A stretch of 64,000 bases of DNA from Sphingobacterium populi (lineage in GTDB: Bacteria; Bacteroidota; Bacteroidia; Sphingobacteriales; Sphingobacteriaceae): positions 186,001 through 250,000 of the forward strand of contig NZ_LQXS01000004.1 in NCBI RefSeq assembly GCF_001586775.1, written 5' to 3'. Below, in pieces: positions 35,177-44,341 of this stretch (within the stretch, counting starts at the first letter, position 1; each line of letters opens with the position of its first letter). Made by a program: the position numbers and the translations under genes. The notes beneath the pieces were generated by a model. The model worked only from the letters and a program-made list of their open reading frames with translations, did not search any database and was not told where the DNA came from.

Positions 35177-36049
35177 TTACTTATTGTTTTTCCGGATGGA
35201 CTGCTCAATGGCATCCCACATATCTGAGGTAATGGCTTCCAATCCGTTGAATTGTCCTGCACCTTGTAGCCATTCACCGCCATCGATTGTGACGACTTCA
35301 CCATTGATGTAACCCGCGAAATCTGATATCAAAAACGCGGCCAAATTTGCCAATTCCTGATGATCGCCGACACGTTTTAGAGGTACTCTTTTTTCAAAGC
35401 TGAAATCTTCGGCTAGATTGCCGGGAAGTAATCGTTCCCATGCACCTTTTGTTGGGAATGGTCCTGGCGCAATGGCATTATTGCGAATGCCATATTTGCC
35501 CCATTCTACTGCTAGTGATCTTGTCAAAGCCAGCACACCACCTTTGGCAACAGCGGATGGCACCACATAGCCCGATCCCGTAAATGCGTACGTTGTGACG
35601 ATGTTTAAGATGTTAGCAGTTTGTTTCTTTTCGATCCATTTTTTGCCAAATGTAAGTGTACAATTGCTGGTGCCTTTCAATACAATGTCGATAATGGTCG
35701 AAAAGGCATTCGCCGAAAGGCGCTCCGTCGGAGAAATAAAGTTGCCAGCTGCGTTATTTAGCAATACATCAACACGTCCAAACTCGTCTTCGGCACGTTG
35801 CCACAAGTTTTCGACTTCTTCGATTTGGCGTATATCACAGGCGATAGGTAGTACCTTTCCACCGGTTTTGTTGGAGATTTCTTGAGCTGCTTCTTCGAGC
35901 ACGGGAAGCTTTCGGCTTGAAATAACGATATTCGCCCCCAGTTCGGAGAAGTAAGTAGCCATGGCTTTTCCCAATCCACTTCCGCCACCTGTCACGACAA
36001 TGGTTTTGCCTTGCAGAGCGTCGTCACGTAGTGCACCTTGTATATTCAT
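35177..36049 (-). CDS. 2,4-dienoyl-CoA reductase of the SDR family
   Basis: A 290-residue short-chain dehydrogenase. The NADPH-binding TGGGSGLGKAMATYF and the NNAAGNFISPTERLS stretch closely resemble mammalian 2,4-dienoyl-CoA reductases, which use NADPH to reduce dienoyl-CoA intermediates from polyunsaturated fatty acids. The active site also fits: instead of the usual SDR Tyr before Lys there is Ser in PSAVAKGG, with the Tyr 11 residues earlier in TTYAFTG, exactly the spacing of the mitochondrial enzyme. RSLAVEWGKYGIRNNAIAPG follows. I start at ATG 36049. It is directly downstream of the enoyl-CoA isomerase gene. Confidence 0.88.
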   Translation of the reverse strand: MNIQGALRDDALQGKTIVVTGGGSGLGKAMATYFSELGANIVISSRKLPVLEEAAQEISNKTGGKVLPIACDIRQIEEVENLWQRAEDEFGRVDVLLNNAAGNFISPTERLSANAFSTIIDIVLKGTSNCTLTFGKKWIEKKQTANILNIVTTYAFTGSGYVVPSAVAKGGVLALTRSLAVEWGKYGIRNNAIAPGPFPTKGAWERLLPGNLAEDFSFEKRVPLKRVGDHQELANLAAFLISDFAGYINGEVVTIDGGEWLQGAGQFNGLEAITSDMWDAIEQSIRKNNK

Positions 36050-36082
36050 ATTATCTTTTTTTAAGATTATCAATGATTGTTT

Positions 36083-36814
36083 TTAACACGGCTCGCGTAG
36101 AGGCTTCCACCATTGCGCCAACATCTCTACTACGGTTTGTTCCTTATTCTCCTGCATGCTTTGCAGTACGCGCGTGCGCAGGTTAAGCTTAGTACGTTGC
36201 CACGCATTTTTTTCCAGCTGGGTGTACTTTTTGATATGACGAACGGCACTGCGTTGAATCTTATCGAGTGCGACGACTTCGTCTACTAATCCGACTCTAA
36301 GCGCTTCTTGTGGAGAAAGGAGTTTGCCTTCTAGCAAGAATCTGTAGGCTTGTGCTTCGCCAATCCAGAAGCTGTAAAGATCAAATATCCCGTGTGGCAC
36401 AATGATACCAACAGGAACTTCATTTAAACCAATAATGTATTCGCCTTCTGCCATCACGCGCGCATCTGCTGCGATAGCAAGTACACAACCGCCGGCAGGA
36501 CTATGGCCAGAAATAGCGGCCACCATTGGTTTAGGAAATGCCGTAAGCTGGTACAAAAGGTCTATAAACGCGTGCCAGAAAGATTCCATTTGCTGTGCAT
36601 CGTATTCGTACAAGGTGATTAGGTCGAGCCCAGAAGTGAAAAAACCTTCATGCCCTGTAATTACTACTCCCTCTATTGCAGGATCTTTTTCGGCATCTTG
36701 GAAAGCTTGATGGATCTCCTGAATCATTTCGAGATGCATCGCATTACTCTTGCCACGATGTAGGATAATATGTAGGATGTGATCGTCTATATGGGTCTTC
36801 AAAAATTCACTCAT
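36083..36814 (-). CDS. Delta3-delta2-enoyl-CoA isomerase-like crotonase
   Basis: A 243-residue crotonase-fold protein. The oxyanion loops are HRGKSNAMHLEM and GHSPAGGCVLAIAADARV. The second loop, the single catalytic Glu in IIGLNEVPVGIIVP, and the Val in place of the first hydratase Glu together match mitochondrial enoyl-CoA isomerase ECI1/DCI (PAGGCLVAL, IGLNE, LGI.AP). It would shift the cis-3 double bond of unsaturated acyl-CoA to trans-2 so beta-oxidation can continue. It is followed 33 bases later by the matching 2,4-dienoyl-CoA reductase gene. Confidence 0.84.
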   Translation of the reverse strand: MSEFLKTHIDDHILHIILHRGKSNAMHLEMIQEIHQAFQDAEKDPAIEGVVITGHEGFFTSGLDLITLYEYDAQQMESFWHAFIDLLYQLTAFPKPMVAAISGHSPAGGCVLAIAADARVMAEGEYIIGLNEVPVGIIVPHGIFDLYSFWIGEAQAYRFLLEGKLLSPQEALRVGLVDEVVALDKIQRSAVRHIKKYTQLEKNAWQRTKLNLRTRVLQSMQENKEQTVVEMLAQWWKPLREPC

Positions 36815-36883
36815 GTTTATAATCTATTGGTGGTTATTGTTAATTAACAAGTTAGAGGATCGATTGATTGCAAGTATTTGGTT

Positions 36884-39535
36884 TTATTTGCCAACGTGCA
36901 TATCCAATACTTTACGGCCAATTTTGCCATTCAAGCCAACCCCTTCCATAATGATGCGGTAGATACCCGGCTCATCACTAGTGTAAAACTCAAAGCTAGC
37001 TTTTCCATTCTCATCTGGCGTTAAAAAGGGCTCCCAATGTATCGTAGTTCTTAAGTCGTTTGTAAAAGTTCGATCTGATTCGACTTCGTACCGTGGGCGA
37101 TAAAACTCCTTGGCAGATGAAATGCCCTTCGCAGTGAAAGATAAAATTCCTTTGGGCACATAATTCATTCGACCTTCTGAGCCAATTTTTGTGGTGATTA
37201 CGATGAGTCCGTTGCCACCAAACGAACCATAAATGCTGGTATAATTTATATTGCGTAGAACTTCTATACTGGCAATATCCATCACTGGAATAGTTGACAG
37301 CATGTCAGGTTCTACGTACATCCCATCAAGAACGATCTGCATTGGGCTTCTGCTGCGGGTGTTGTAAGGAATGCCTCCTTGAAAATAAACGCCAAGCAAT
37401 CGACCATTTAGTGCGATATCAATGGTGGCGTAATTCTGCAGTTCTTCCCAAGTAATGATCTGATCAGCATTGCCGGGGCCATTTAAATTCCGAGAATGCT
37501 CCGGAACTTTTTCGACTTTGCGAGAAACGACTACTTCGGCAATATCAATGGTGTTGGGCATTAATCCTTTTGATTCTAGCTCGCGAAAAAATTGTTTGGA
37601 CGCCAACAATTCTTCTAAATACAGGGTGTTTAAATCATTTTGTGCACCGGCGGTAGTTTGTATTTCTGGTGTTTCAGGTACGTTCAAAGTGATATCAATA
37701 TTATTCTTTCCTTTTTGATCTTTTGCAGATATCAGGAACTTGGCGCTATCTGGGAAGAGTAAATCGCTAAAACGAAAAAAACCTTCTTCAGAACTCAACG
37801 TATCGATAAAATCAGTGTAATTGTCGGTAGATATTAATTGTACCTCCGATAAGGGCGCAGGTGCTTTTCGTCCTAGCTTTTTGGTAAAGCCACTAATGGA
37901 TAAACCTTCTTCGGCTTCAAAGGTTTTGGTCGTATCTAGGGATTGTGGTTCTACGGACCAGTCGAACTTTCGCCAACCCTGAGTAAGCAATAATTTGTCT
38001 AGGTCAGCCAGTTTTTCAGCTTGGTTTTCCGGAGAAAAATAATAGCCGGGGGATTCTATATATCCCTTTAAATCAGCCTCAAGCAATAATGAACTGTAAA
38101 TATTGGTTTGTAGATCTGCAGTGTCTTTTAGGCGCGAAAGGTTGACGACCGATGCAGAAAGAGAAGCCAGTCGTGTGGTGTCTGTCTGTGCGCCAATTAG
38201 TGCATTTATAGTAACATTTTCGCGCAGCCCAATCTTGCTATTTGGTACACTTACTGCTATAGTCATACAATCATCTGGCTGCATTATGAAGATCGGCCGT
38301 TCGAACAATGGTTTAAAACTGGCGTCTAAGACCGAAACCGTGAGTACTCCAGAAGGCAGCATTTCTTTATCCGCACTAAAAACAAGGTTTTTGCGATTCA
38401 TTTTCTGGCGGGAAGCATAATAAGTATTACCGAAGTGATGCAAAACAAGGTAGGCAGGTTCTTCGGACAGCAAATCTTCAGAAATGCTTATCTGAGCAAA
38501 AAGCTTAGTCGGATGTTGGTTATTTACCATAAAAGACATACCGCTGGATGAAATGACTGGAGTCGGTATCTGCTGCGGTTCTTCCCCATCTATATGTGCG
38601 CGAAACGTATAATTTTCATCTTCTAAAGGAAGAAAAGCCATAGTTCCCATTCCCAAGAGGTTTGTTTCGCCTACGCCAACAATCTCTTGTTTTGTATCCA
38701 AAATTTCGACCTTCGCCTGCACACCTAGGCCATCCGAACGGATAGCTTTTATGCCAATATTATTTATGATTCCAGCTAGAATCCGACCACCTTCGGGAAG
38801 CAGTTGTATATTGCTTTGCGGTTTTATTGAGGCTGTATGGATCACTTTAACGACGGGGCGTTCATCCAAGTTAGTATAGGATAGCTGTATATCTTTGTCT
38901 TTGTTTTTATCGGTGACCTTGATTAAAACGAGCCCCTGTTCGTCGGTACGCTCGCTGCCTTTTTGCAATGTTTTGTCACCATCAAGCACTTCGTAGCGCA
39001 CGGTGGTTTTCGGAAGCGGATCACCGCTCAGTGTGTTTAATTGTACGCCGACAAAAGAATCTTTGCCGTCGGATCGTAACGAAGTGCGAGTCACGGTATT
39101 ATCCGTTCTACCGTTGGTAATTTGTAACGTTTTTCGAAAAAAATCTGGCGAAAAGTTTCGCATCCAATTGGTGTAAGCTCGTAGGCGATACGTTCCCTCG
39201 ATCAATGTATCGGCCAAAGTTAGACTGCCAGCTCCCAATCCAAGTCCTAATTGAACCCGCTGATCTGCGACAATACGATTTTTAGGATCGATTAGTTCAA
39301 CATAATTAACTCCGCTTAGTATCGAAAGCATATTAGAGATGCCAATTGTATTATAGGTTTTATACCAAACGATTTCTCCGGCGGTATACTGTTGGCGATC
39401 GGTATGGATGTATATTTTCTCTTGCTGATTGCTGGCATAGTATTCTTTCGAAGCACTAATACGATCTTCTATGGTTTGCGCTTGAAGCGAACCGATCCAC
39501 AAGATAGAAATGCATAAACACAATTTTTTGAGCAT
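36884..39535 (-). CDS. Large envelope protein with MG2-like start and TonB-plug-like C-terminus
   Basis: An 883-residue exported protein (signal MLKKLCLCISILWIGSLQAQ). Residues about 35-130 (EKIYIHTDRQQYTAGEIVWY, VQLGLGLGAGSLTLADT, RAYTNWMRNF) are like the MG2 domain of alpha-2-macroglobulin-type proteins. Beta-rich segments follow. Towards the C-terminus a TonB plug-like module is visible (LLGVYFQGGIPYNTRSR, MQIVLDGMYVEPDMLSTIPV, IASIEVLRNINYTSIYGSFG, GLIVITTKIG). No 22-strand barrel follows; the end is a short domain with FEFYTSDEPGIYRIIMEG. Plug without barrel is known for some Bacteroidota MG2 proteins. It stands alone; its role is unknown, probably in surface assembly or nutrient uptake. 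Confidence 0.75.
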   Translation of the reverse strand: MLKKLCLCISILWIGSLQAQTIEDRISASKEYYASNQQEKIYIHTDRQQYTAGEIVWYKTYNTIGISNMLSILSGVNYVELIDPKNRIVADQRVQLGLGLGAGSLTLADTLIEGTYRLRAYTNWMRNFSPDFFRKTLQITNGRTDNTVTRTSLRSDGKDSFVGVQLNTLSGDPLPKTTVRYEVLDGDKTLQKGSERTDEQGLVLIKVTDKNKDKDIQLSYTNLDERPVVKVIHTASIKPQSNIQLLPEGGRILAGIINNIGIKAIRSDGLGVQAKVEILDTKQEIVGVGETNLLGMGTMAFLPLEDENYTFRAHIDGEEPQQIPTPVISSSGMSFMVNNQHPTKLFAQISISEDLLSEEPAYLVLHHFGNTYYASRQKMNRKNLVFSADKEMLPSGVLTVSVLDASFKPLFERPIFIMQPDDCMTIAVSVPNSKIGLRENVTINALIGAQTDTTRLASLSASVVNLSRLKDTADLQTNIYSSLLLEADLKGYIESPGYYFSPENQAEKLADLDKLLLTQGWRKFDWSVEPQSLDTTKTFEAEEGLSISGFTKKLGRKAPAPLSEVQLISTDNYTDFIDTLSSEEGFFRFSDLLFPDSAKFLISAKDQKGKNNIDITLNVPETPEIQTTAGAQNDLNTLYLEELLASKQFFRELESKGLMPNTIDIAEVVVSRKVEKVPEHSRNLNGPGNADQIITWEELQNYATIDIALNGRLLGVYFQGGIPYNTRSRSPMQIVLDGMYVEPDMLSTIPVMDIASIEVLRNINYTSIYGSFGGNGLIVITTKIGSEGRMNYVPKGILSFTAKGISSAKEFYRPRYEVESDRTFTNDLRTTIHWEPFLTPDENGKASFEFYTSDEPGIYRIIMEGVGLNGKIGRKVLDMHVGK

Positions 39536-39663
39536 AATAATTGGGTTCTCGAGATAGCAAATTACACAATTGTCGTTGGCTATACAATTTTATGTTTCTC
39601 AAACAAGCGAAGCTGATTGAGAACTATTATCTGAAAGGATTTAGATACTATCTGCTAGATAAG

Positions 39664-39671
39664 TATATTTG
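39664..39671 (+). promoter_or_regulatory. Putative -7 box at the purD start
   Basis: TATATTTG, a perfect TAnnTTTG, ends four bases before the purD ATG, so the transcript may start one base before the codon. No convincing -33 box was found. Confidence 0.55.
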
Positions 39672-39675
39672 CTAG

Positions 39676-40953
39676 ATGAATATTTTAATCATTGGATCTG
39701 GCGGAAGAGAATCTGCCCTTGCCTATAAGATCTCCCAAAGCCCGAAGTTAAGTCAATTGTTTATCGCTCCCGGAAATGCCGGCACGACGCAGTATGGTCA
39801 TAATGTGCCTTTAAAAGTCACTGATTTTGATGGCATCGCAGCATTTGCTTTAGAGCATGGGGTTGATATGATTATCGTAGGACCAGAAGAGCCATTGGTA
39901 AAAGGTATTCATGATTATTTTCTAGCCAGAGAAGATCTAAAAAATATTCCAGTTATTGGTCCGCAACAGCATGGCGCTCAATTAGAAGGATCAAAGGACT
40001 TTTCTAAGCAATTTATGGCGCGTCATCATATACCTACGGCAGCATCTCGCTCCTTCGATCGCAGTACCTTGGCCGACGGACTAACGTATTTGGAATATCA
40101 ATCTCTTCCGATTGTGTTGAAAGCGGATGGTTTGGCGGCTGGTAAAGGCGTGTTGATTTGTGAGACATTGGAAGATGCCAAGGCCGAATTAACGGCCATG
40201 CTAGCGGATGCTAAATTTGGTGAAGCTAGTAGCACCGTCGTGATCGAAGAGTTTTTAACCGGGATAGAGTTGTCCGTCTTCGTATTGACCGATGGAGAAA
40301 CTTACAAAGTACTGCCATCCGCTAAAGATTACAAAAGGATCGGCGAGGGCGATACTGGATTGAATACCGGTGGAATGGGATCTATTTCTCCAGTTCCTTT
40401 TGCAGACGAAGCGTTCCTTAGTAAAGTAGAAGAGCGTGTGATCAAACCGACAATCGACGGCTTGAAAAAAGATGGAATTCCGTATAAGGGTTTTATTTTC
40501 ATAGGATTAATGAATACGGCTGGCGATCCTTATGTGATTGAGTACAACGTGCGGTTGGGAGATCCTGAAACGGAATCTGTATTGCCACGCATCGAATCGG
40601 ATTTGCTAGATCTTTTTTCTGGGGTGGCCGAAGGCAATCTGGCAGAGCGTTCGTTTTCTGTTAGTCCTAAGACAGCCGTTACCGTAATGATGGTTTCTGG
40701 CGGATATCCAGGCAACTATGAATCCGGAAAGGTGATCACTAATATCGAAAATGTTAAAGAATCAATCGTCTTTCATGCCGGAACGACGGTTGATGAGGCA
40801 GGCCAAGTCGTGACAGCTGGCGGAAGGGTAATTGCTGTAACTACTTTGCAGGACGATTTATTTACAGCCTTGCAACAAGCAACAGCAGATGCAGGCCGAA
40901 TCTTTTATGAAGGAAAATATTTCCGTACCGATATCGGATTTGATATTATTTAA
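39676..40953 (+). CDS. purD: Phosphoribosylamine-glycine ligase
   Basis: PurD (GAR synthetase) joins phosphoribosylamine and glycine using ATP in purine synthesis. The 425-residue ATP-grasp protein starts MNILIIGSGGRESALAYKIS and shows FIAPGNAGTTQYGHNV, MIIVGPEEPLVKGI, VLKADGLAAGKGV (ATP loop), LSVFVLTDG, NTGGMGSISPVP and YNVRLGDPETESVLPRI. Length and order are typical. It precedes the tRNA-Glu gene, with no clear terminator between. Confidence 0.97.
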   Translation: MNILIIGSGGRESALAYKISQSPKLSQLFIAPGNAGTTQYGHNVPLKVTDFDGIAAFALEHGVDMIIVGPEEPLVKGIHDYFLAREDLKNIPVIGPQQHGAQLEGSKDFSKQFMARHHIPTAASRSFDRSTLADGLTYLEYQSLPIVLKADGLAAGKGVLICETLEDAKAELTAMLADAKFGEASSTVVIEEFLTGIELSVFVLTDGETYKVLPSAKDYKRIGEGDTGLNTGGMGSISPVPFADEAFLSKVEERVIKPTIDGLKKDGIPYKGFIFIGLMNTAGDPYVIEYNVRLGDPETESVLPRIESDLLDLFSGVAEGNLAERSFSVSPKTAVTVMMVSGGYPGNYESGKVITNIENVKESIVFHAGTTVDEAGQVVTAGGRVIAVTTLQDDLFTALQQATADAGRIFYEGKYFRTDIGFDII

Positions 40954-41001
40954 ATAAAATATTCTCACTATTAGCGAGTTACTTTTTTGGGTTGGTTTTT
41001 A

Positions 41002-41032
41002 TTTTGGCAAATTCAATAAAGCCTTATATTTG
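41002..41032 (+). promoter_or_regulatory. Promoter of tRNA-Glu
   Basis: The -33 element TTTTG at 41002-41006 and a -7 box TATATTTG at 41025-41032 are separated by 18 bases. This is the best promoter in the window. The tRNA begins 17 bases after the -7 box. Confidence 0.8.
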
Positions 41033-41049
41033 CAACACCAAAAAGGAAT

Positions 41050-41124
41050 GGCCCGTTCGTCTAGGGGTTAGGACGCCAGATTTTCATTCTGGAAACAGGG
41101 GTTCGATTCCCCTACGGGCTACCA
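41050..41124 (+). tRNA. tRNA-Glu (TTC anticodon), CCA encoded
   Basis: A 75-base cloverleaf: acceptor arms GGCCCGT and ACGGGCT, a D arm with TAGGGGTTAGGAC, anticodon stem CCAGA/TCTGG with loop TTTTCAT giving anticodon TTC, and T arm CAGGGGTTCGATTCCCCTA. The 3' CCA is genome-encoded. The whole gene matches bacterial tRNA-Glu. It has a strong promoter upstream and a perfect hairpin terminator downstream. Confidence 0.96.
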
Positions 41125-41146
41125 ACCGAAAGGTTAAAATCATACC

Positions 41147-41177
41147 AAAGCTTGCAAAATCATTTGCAAGCTTTTTT
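41147..41177 (+). terminator. Intrinsic terminator of tRNA-Glu
   Basis: Perfect 12-base arms, AAAGCTTGCAAA (41147-41158) and its complement (41163-41174), with a 4-base loop and a T6 run. Confidence 0.92.
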
Positions 41178-41399
41178 CGTTTACAGTCAAACACACGTAG
41201 TGGTATAGTAGCTGATCTAGAAATATGTATAAGCATATTTTGCACCGATGCGATCTATTGTAATCAAGAGGAAGGGTCGGCTTTGTATAGCGCAGTATCG
41301 GTATTCAATAACTCCGCGTAGCCAGACGTTATGCCGCGATATCTGTTCAAGTTAGATAGAATAGAGGAAGTTTTATTTTTAAATAATATCACGGTCGAC
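41178..41399 (+). other. Intergenic stretch without recognisable gene
   Basis: No coding frame, repeat, tRNA or terminator could be supported. The frames that run through here are artefacts that include the tRNA. The next feature is the promoter at 41400-41430. Confidence 0.6.
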
Positions 41400-41430
41400 T
41401 TGTTATATATGGCGCATAAAACTATCTTTG
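41400..41430 (+). promoter_or_regulatory. Promoter of the Cys-motif protein gene
   Basis: TTG at 41400-41402 and TATCTTTG at 41423-41430 are separated by 20 bases, a fit to the -33/-7 pattern. It lies 61 bases before the likely TTG start codon at 41492. Confidence 0.62.
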
Positions 41431-41491
41431 CAAGAAAATATTATTTGTTTTAAAGTAAACAATCATACTCTGCAACTGATATTAGCAAGTT

Positions 41492-41881
41492 TTGAGGAAA
41501 ATCTTATCAATACTAACTCTGGTATGCCTTATGCTACCAACTATTTTGCGAGTAGTTTTACTTGTGGAGTTTGAGCTGAATAAAGATTTTATCGTTACAA
41601 CGCAGTGCATAAACAAAGCAAAGCCGAAACTCCGATGTGATGGCCAATGTTTTCTAGCTAAGCAACTGGAAAAAACAGCAGAACCGGAAAATAAAAAGAC
41701 GGAATCGACCAAATTTGAAAAATTAGAACAAGTCTTTTCCAATCCCCAAAATGATGAGCTAGATTACCCATTTCGATCATCATTTGTAGTTTATAAGCGA
41801 TCAATTGAAGAATTAAAAAATCGTCATCAGTCTGGATTTCTTGATAATATATTTCGTCCACCACTACAGGTACTTGCTTAA
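41492..41881 (+). CDS. Small single-span protein with C-x-C motifs, upstream of a TonB receptor
   Basis: A 129-residue protein starting at a TTG (MRKILSILTLVCLMLPTILR, one membrane span). After the membrane it has the pattern VLLVEFELNKDFIVTTQCIN...PKLRCDGQCFLAKQL, in which three cysteines sit in the C-x10-C-x3-C order. I recognise the NKD(Y/F)I-C-P-C-xG(K/Q)C(Y/F)L pattern from a recurring but unnamed Bacteroidota family encoded beside TonB-dependent metal receptors and copper or iron genes. That context suggests metal handling at the periplasmic side. The remainder is a charged linker and unknown. The start codon could also be a later Met. Confidence 0.72.
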   Translation: MRKILSILTLVCLMLPTILRVVLLVEFELNKDFIVTTQCINKAKPKLRCDGQCFLAKQLEKTAEPENKKTESTKFEKLEQVFSNPQNDELDYPFRSSFVVYKRSIEELKNRHQSGFLDNIFRPPLQVLA

Positions 41882-41985
41882 ACCACAATAGCTGTACTTT
41901 CTCGCCAACCATCTTGCTAATATTCACTAATTATGAAGAAGTAAACGGTTCGCGTATTCCATATTATCACTATTTTTTAATCCAC

Positions 41986-44337
41986 ATGATTCTTCGAAAT
42001 ATAATGGTGGCCATTATGTGCCTACTATCTATTCCTTTATTTGCCCAAAAAATTTCAGTAACCGGTAAAGTATTTGACAGAGATACTCATGAGCCTATCG
42101 CAGGAGCTCGTATTACACTATCAACCGGACAAGCACGAGCCACTCTATCCAACTTCGGTGGTGCATTTTCATTCGAAGATGTTTCCATATCCGACACGGT
42201 GATAGTAGATTTCATCGGTTATCTTACTTTGCGGCTGCCAGTGGCAAAAAATATTATAGTGGCTTTGCCCGCCGATCAACAACAATTACAGGCTATGGTC
42301 GTGACTGCTACTCGTGAGGCAGCGCTACGATCCCAAAGCCCAATAGCAATATCAAAGCTTTCCCCGAAATTAATTGACGAAACCAAAGCAACTCATGTGT
42401 ATGAGCTTATTAATAAGACACCTGGTGTAATTATGCCGCCCTACACCAATGAAGAGCACGGCATGTCTATTCGCCAGCCAATGGGCGAGAGTGCGTATTA
42501 CTTGTACATGGAAGACGGTATACCGATACGACCGCTGGGAATCTTTAATCACAATGCATTAATTGAAGTAAACCAATTTGCTATTCAAAGTATTGAGGTG
42601 GTAAAAGGACCAGTATCGTCTATTTATGGACCCGAAGCAGTTGGTGGAGCTATTAATTTTATGACGCAAAGACCAACAGCGATTCCTACAGCTACGATAG
42701 GTATACAAGCCGATCACTTAGGGCATCGGCGCATCCATTTTGGCGCGGGCGGGCGCGTGAACAAATTTGGCTTATACGTTGGCGGATTGGCTAGTAAACA
42801 ACGCGATTCTTGGATGGAGCAAACGGATTATGACAAAGTTGTAATTAACGCAAGAGCCGAGTACGATTTTACGGACAAAACCCGATTAGTTGGTACATTT
42901 ATGTATGGAGATTATTACTCACAAGCAGCAGGATATGTTGACAGTCTGCAATTCTACAGCCGTCAATATGTGAGTAATAATGACTTCTCCTACAGAAAAT
43001 CTGAAGCAAGCCGCTCGCGGTTAACTTTAGAGCATGACTGGGCAGAAAATTCGAAGTCCTTTATCACGCTTTTTCAGCGAAATAATAAGTTGGAGCAAAA
43101 CCCATTCTATCGTATTCGCTGGAATATCAATAACCCTACAGTCGCAACAGGCGAGATTAATTCTAATGATTTTGAAAGCTATGGCGTTGTTGCACAGCAT
43201 AGCCAATCTTTCAACTTTATGCAGTCTAAACTGATCGCGGGCGGGGTGGTGGATTTTACGAAAAATGATTACTGGGCTTATGGAATTGACTTGGATGCTG
43301 TCTTGGACCCCACAGGGCAGTTTGTCGAGCAGTTTACCATAGCGCAAAAACGGCCAGATATTCAAATTGGCAATTATGAAGCTGATATTATCAATTATGC
43401 GAGCTATGTGCAGTACGATTTCGAACCGTTTGATAAGCTTCGTTTCTCCGTAGGCGGGCGATATGATGTAATGAGTTTAGATTATTCTAACAATATTGAT
43501 GCGAGTGCTGGGGAGATTACTTATCGCCGATTTACACCCAAAATAGGTGTAACATACGACCTAGGAAATAATCGCGGATTGTACAGCAATTATGCGCAGG
43601 GCTTTTCACCTCCCGGCCTAACAGCCATTTTTCGTCCAAGACCAAATACGGATCCCGTAAGCTTTTATACTAATTTGGAGCCTGCTTACTTTCACAGTTA
43701 TGAAGTAGGCGGTTGGGCAGCCATTATCCAGCAAAAAGTTTCCGTAGACCTGTCCCTATATCAGATGAATGGTAGAAATGAAATACTAAACATCCGATTG
43801 GAAGATAATACAAATGACTATCGATCTGCCGGAAAAACGCTGCACCGAGGTGTGGAGTTTGGGCTGAATGCACGGCCGAGCAATGAGTACTGGTTTCGCT
43901 TTGGCGGTACCGCGGCCTTACACCGTTTTGAAGATTTTCAGATCAGTGATAACCCCAGTGATCCTCTCCAAAACCTAGCAGGCTTCGAAATGCCTAGAGC
44001 ACCAAGATGGTTATGGAATTCTGAATTCACTTACTATCCAAAATGGCTTTCACGTTTTCGTAGTGCGCTTGAATGGCAATATGTTTCTAGTTATTATCAA
44101 AACCAAGTTAACACCGTTACTTATGCGGGTTATCATTTATTGAACTTCAGGGCGGGCTATAGCTGGAAAGCGATAGAAGTGTATACCAACGTCATGAATC
44201 TCACAAATAAGCTGTACGCTCACTCGGCAACCAGAGGAAACAATCCTGCAGATCGTACGACTTACAATCCGGGGGCGCCGCGTATCGTAGTGATGGGCGT
44301 GCAATACAACTTCGTCGGGAAAAATAAATCTAATTAG
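41986..44337 (+). CDS. TonB-dependent receptor, siderophore/metal type
   Basis: A 783-residue outer-membrane receptor. A signal peptide (MILRNIMVAIMCLLSIPLFAQ) is followed by a CarboxypepD_reg-like module (GKVFDRDTHEPIAGARITL, about residues 25-105), the plug (VVVTATREAAL-like TonB box, ELINKTPGVIMPPY, SIEVVKGPVSSIYGPEAVGG, about 105-240) and a 22-strand beta-barrel ending YNFVGKNKSN. The plug's SSIYGPEAVGGAI and the PepSY protein downstream point to ferric or cupric siderophore uptake. Substrate is not known. An earlier frame start at 41914 would put 24 extra residues before the signal. It is followed four bases later by the PepSY gene. Confidence 0.88.
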   Translation: MILRNIMVAIMCLLSIPLFAQKISVTGKVFDRDTHEPIAGARITLSTGQARATLSNFGGAFSFEDVSISDTVIVDFIGYLTLRLPVAKNIIVALPADQQQLQAMVVTATREAALRSQSPIAISKLSPKLIDETKATHVYELINKTPGVIMPPYTNEEHGMSIRQPMGESAYYLYMEDGIPIRPLGIFNHNALIEVNQFAIQSIEVVKGPVSSIYGPEAVGGAINFMTQRPTAIPTATIGIQADHLGHRRIHFGAGGRVNKFGLYVGGLASKQRDSWMEQTDYDKVVINARAEYDFTDKTRLVGTFMYGDYYSQAAGYVDSLQFYSRQYVSNNDFSYRKSEASRSRLTLEHDWAENSKSFITLFQRNNKLEQNPFYRIRWNINNPTVATGEINSNDFESYGVVAQHSQSFNFMQSKLIAGGVVDFTKNDYWAYGIDLDAVLDPTGQFVEQFTIAQKRPDIQIGNYEADIINYASYVQYDFEPFDKLRFSVGGRYDVMSLDYSNNIDASAGEITYRRFTPKIGVTYDLGNNRGLYSNYAQGFSPPGLTAIFRPRPNTDPVSFYTNLEPAYFHSYEVGGWAAIIQQKVSVDLSLYQMNGRNEILNIRLEDNTNDYRSAGKTLHRGVEFGLNARPSNEYWFRFGGTAALHRFEDFQISDNPSDPLQNLAGFEMPRAPRWLWNSEFTYYPKWLSRFRSALEWQYVSSYYQNQVNTVTYAGYHLLNFRAGYSWKAIEVYTNVMNLTNKLYAHSATRGNNPADRTTYNPGAPRIVVMGVQYNFVGKNKSN

Positions 44338-44341
44338 TAGC

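Noticed and set aside
40992-41321. 109-residue open frame
   Set aside because: It runs through the tRNA-Glu gene and its terminator; no codon or domain signal.
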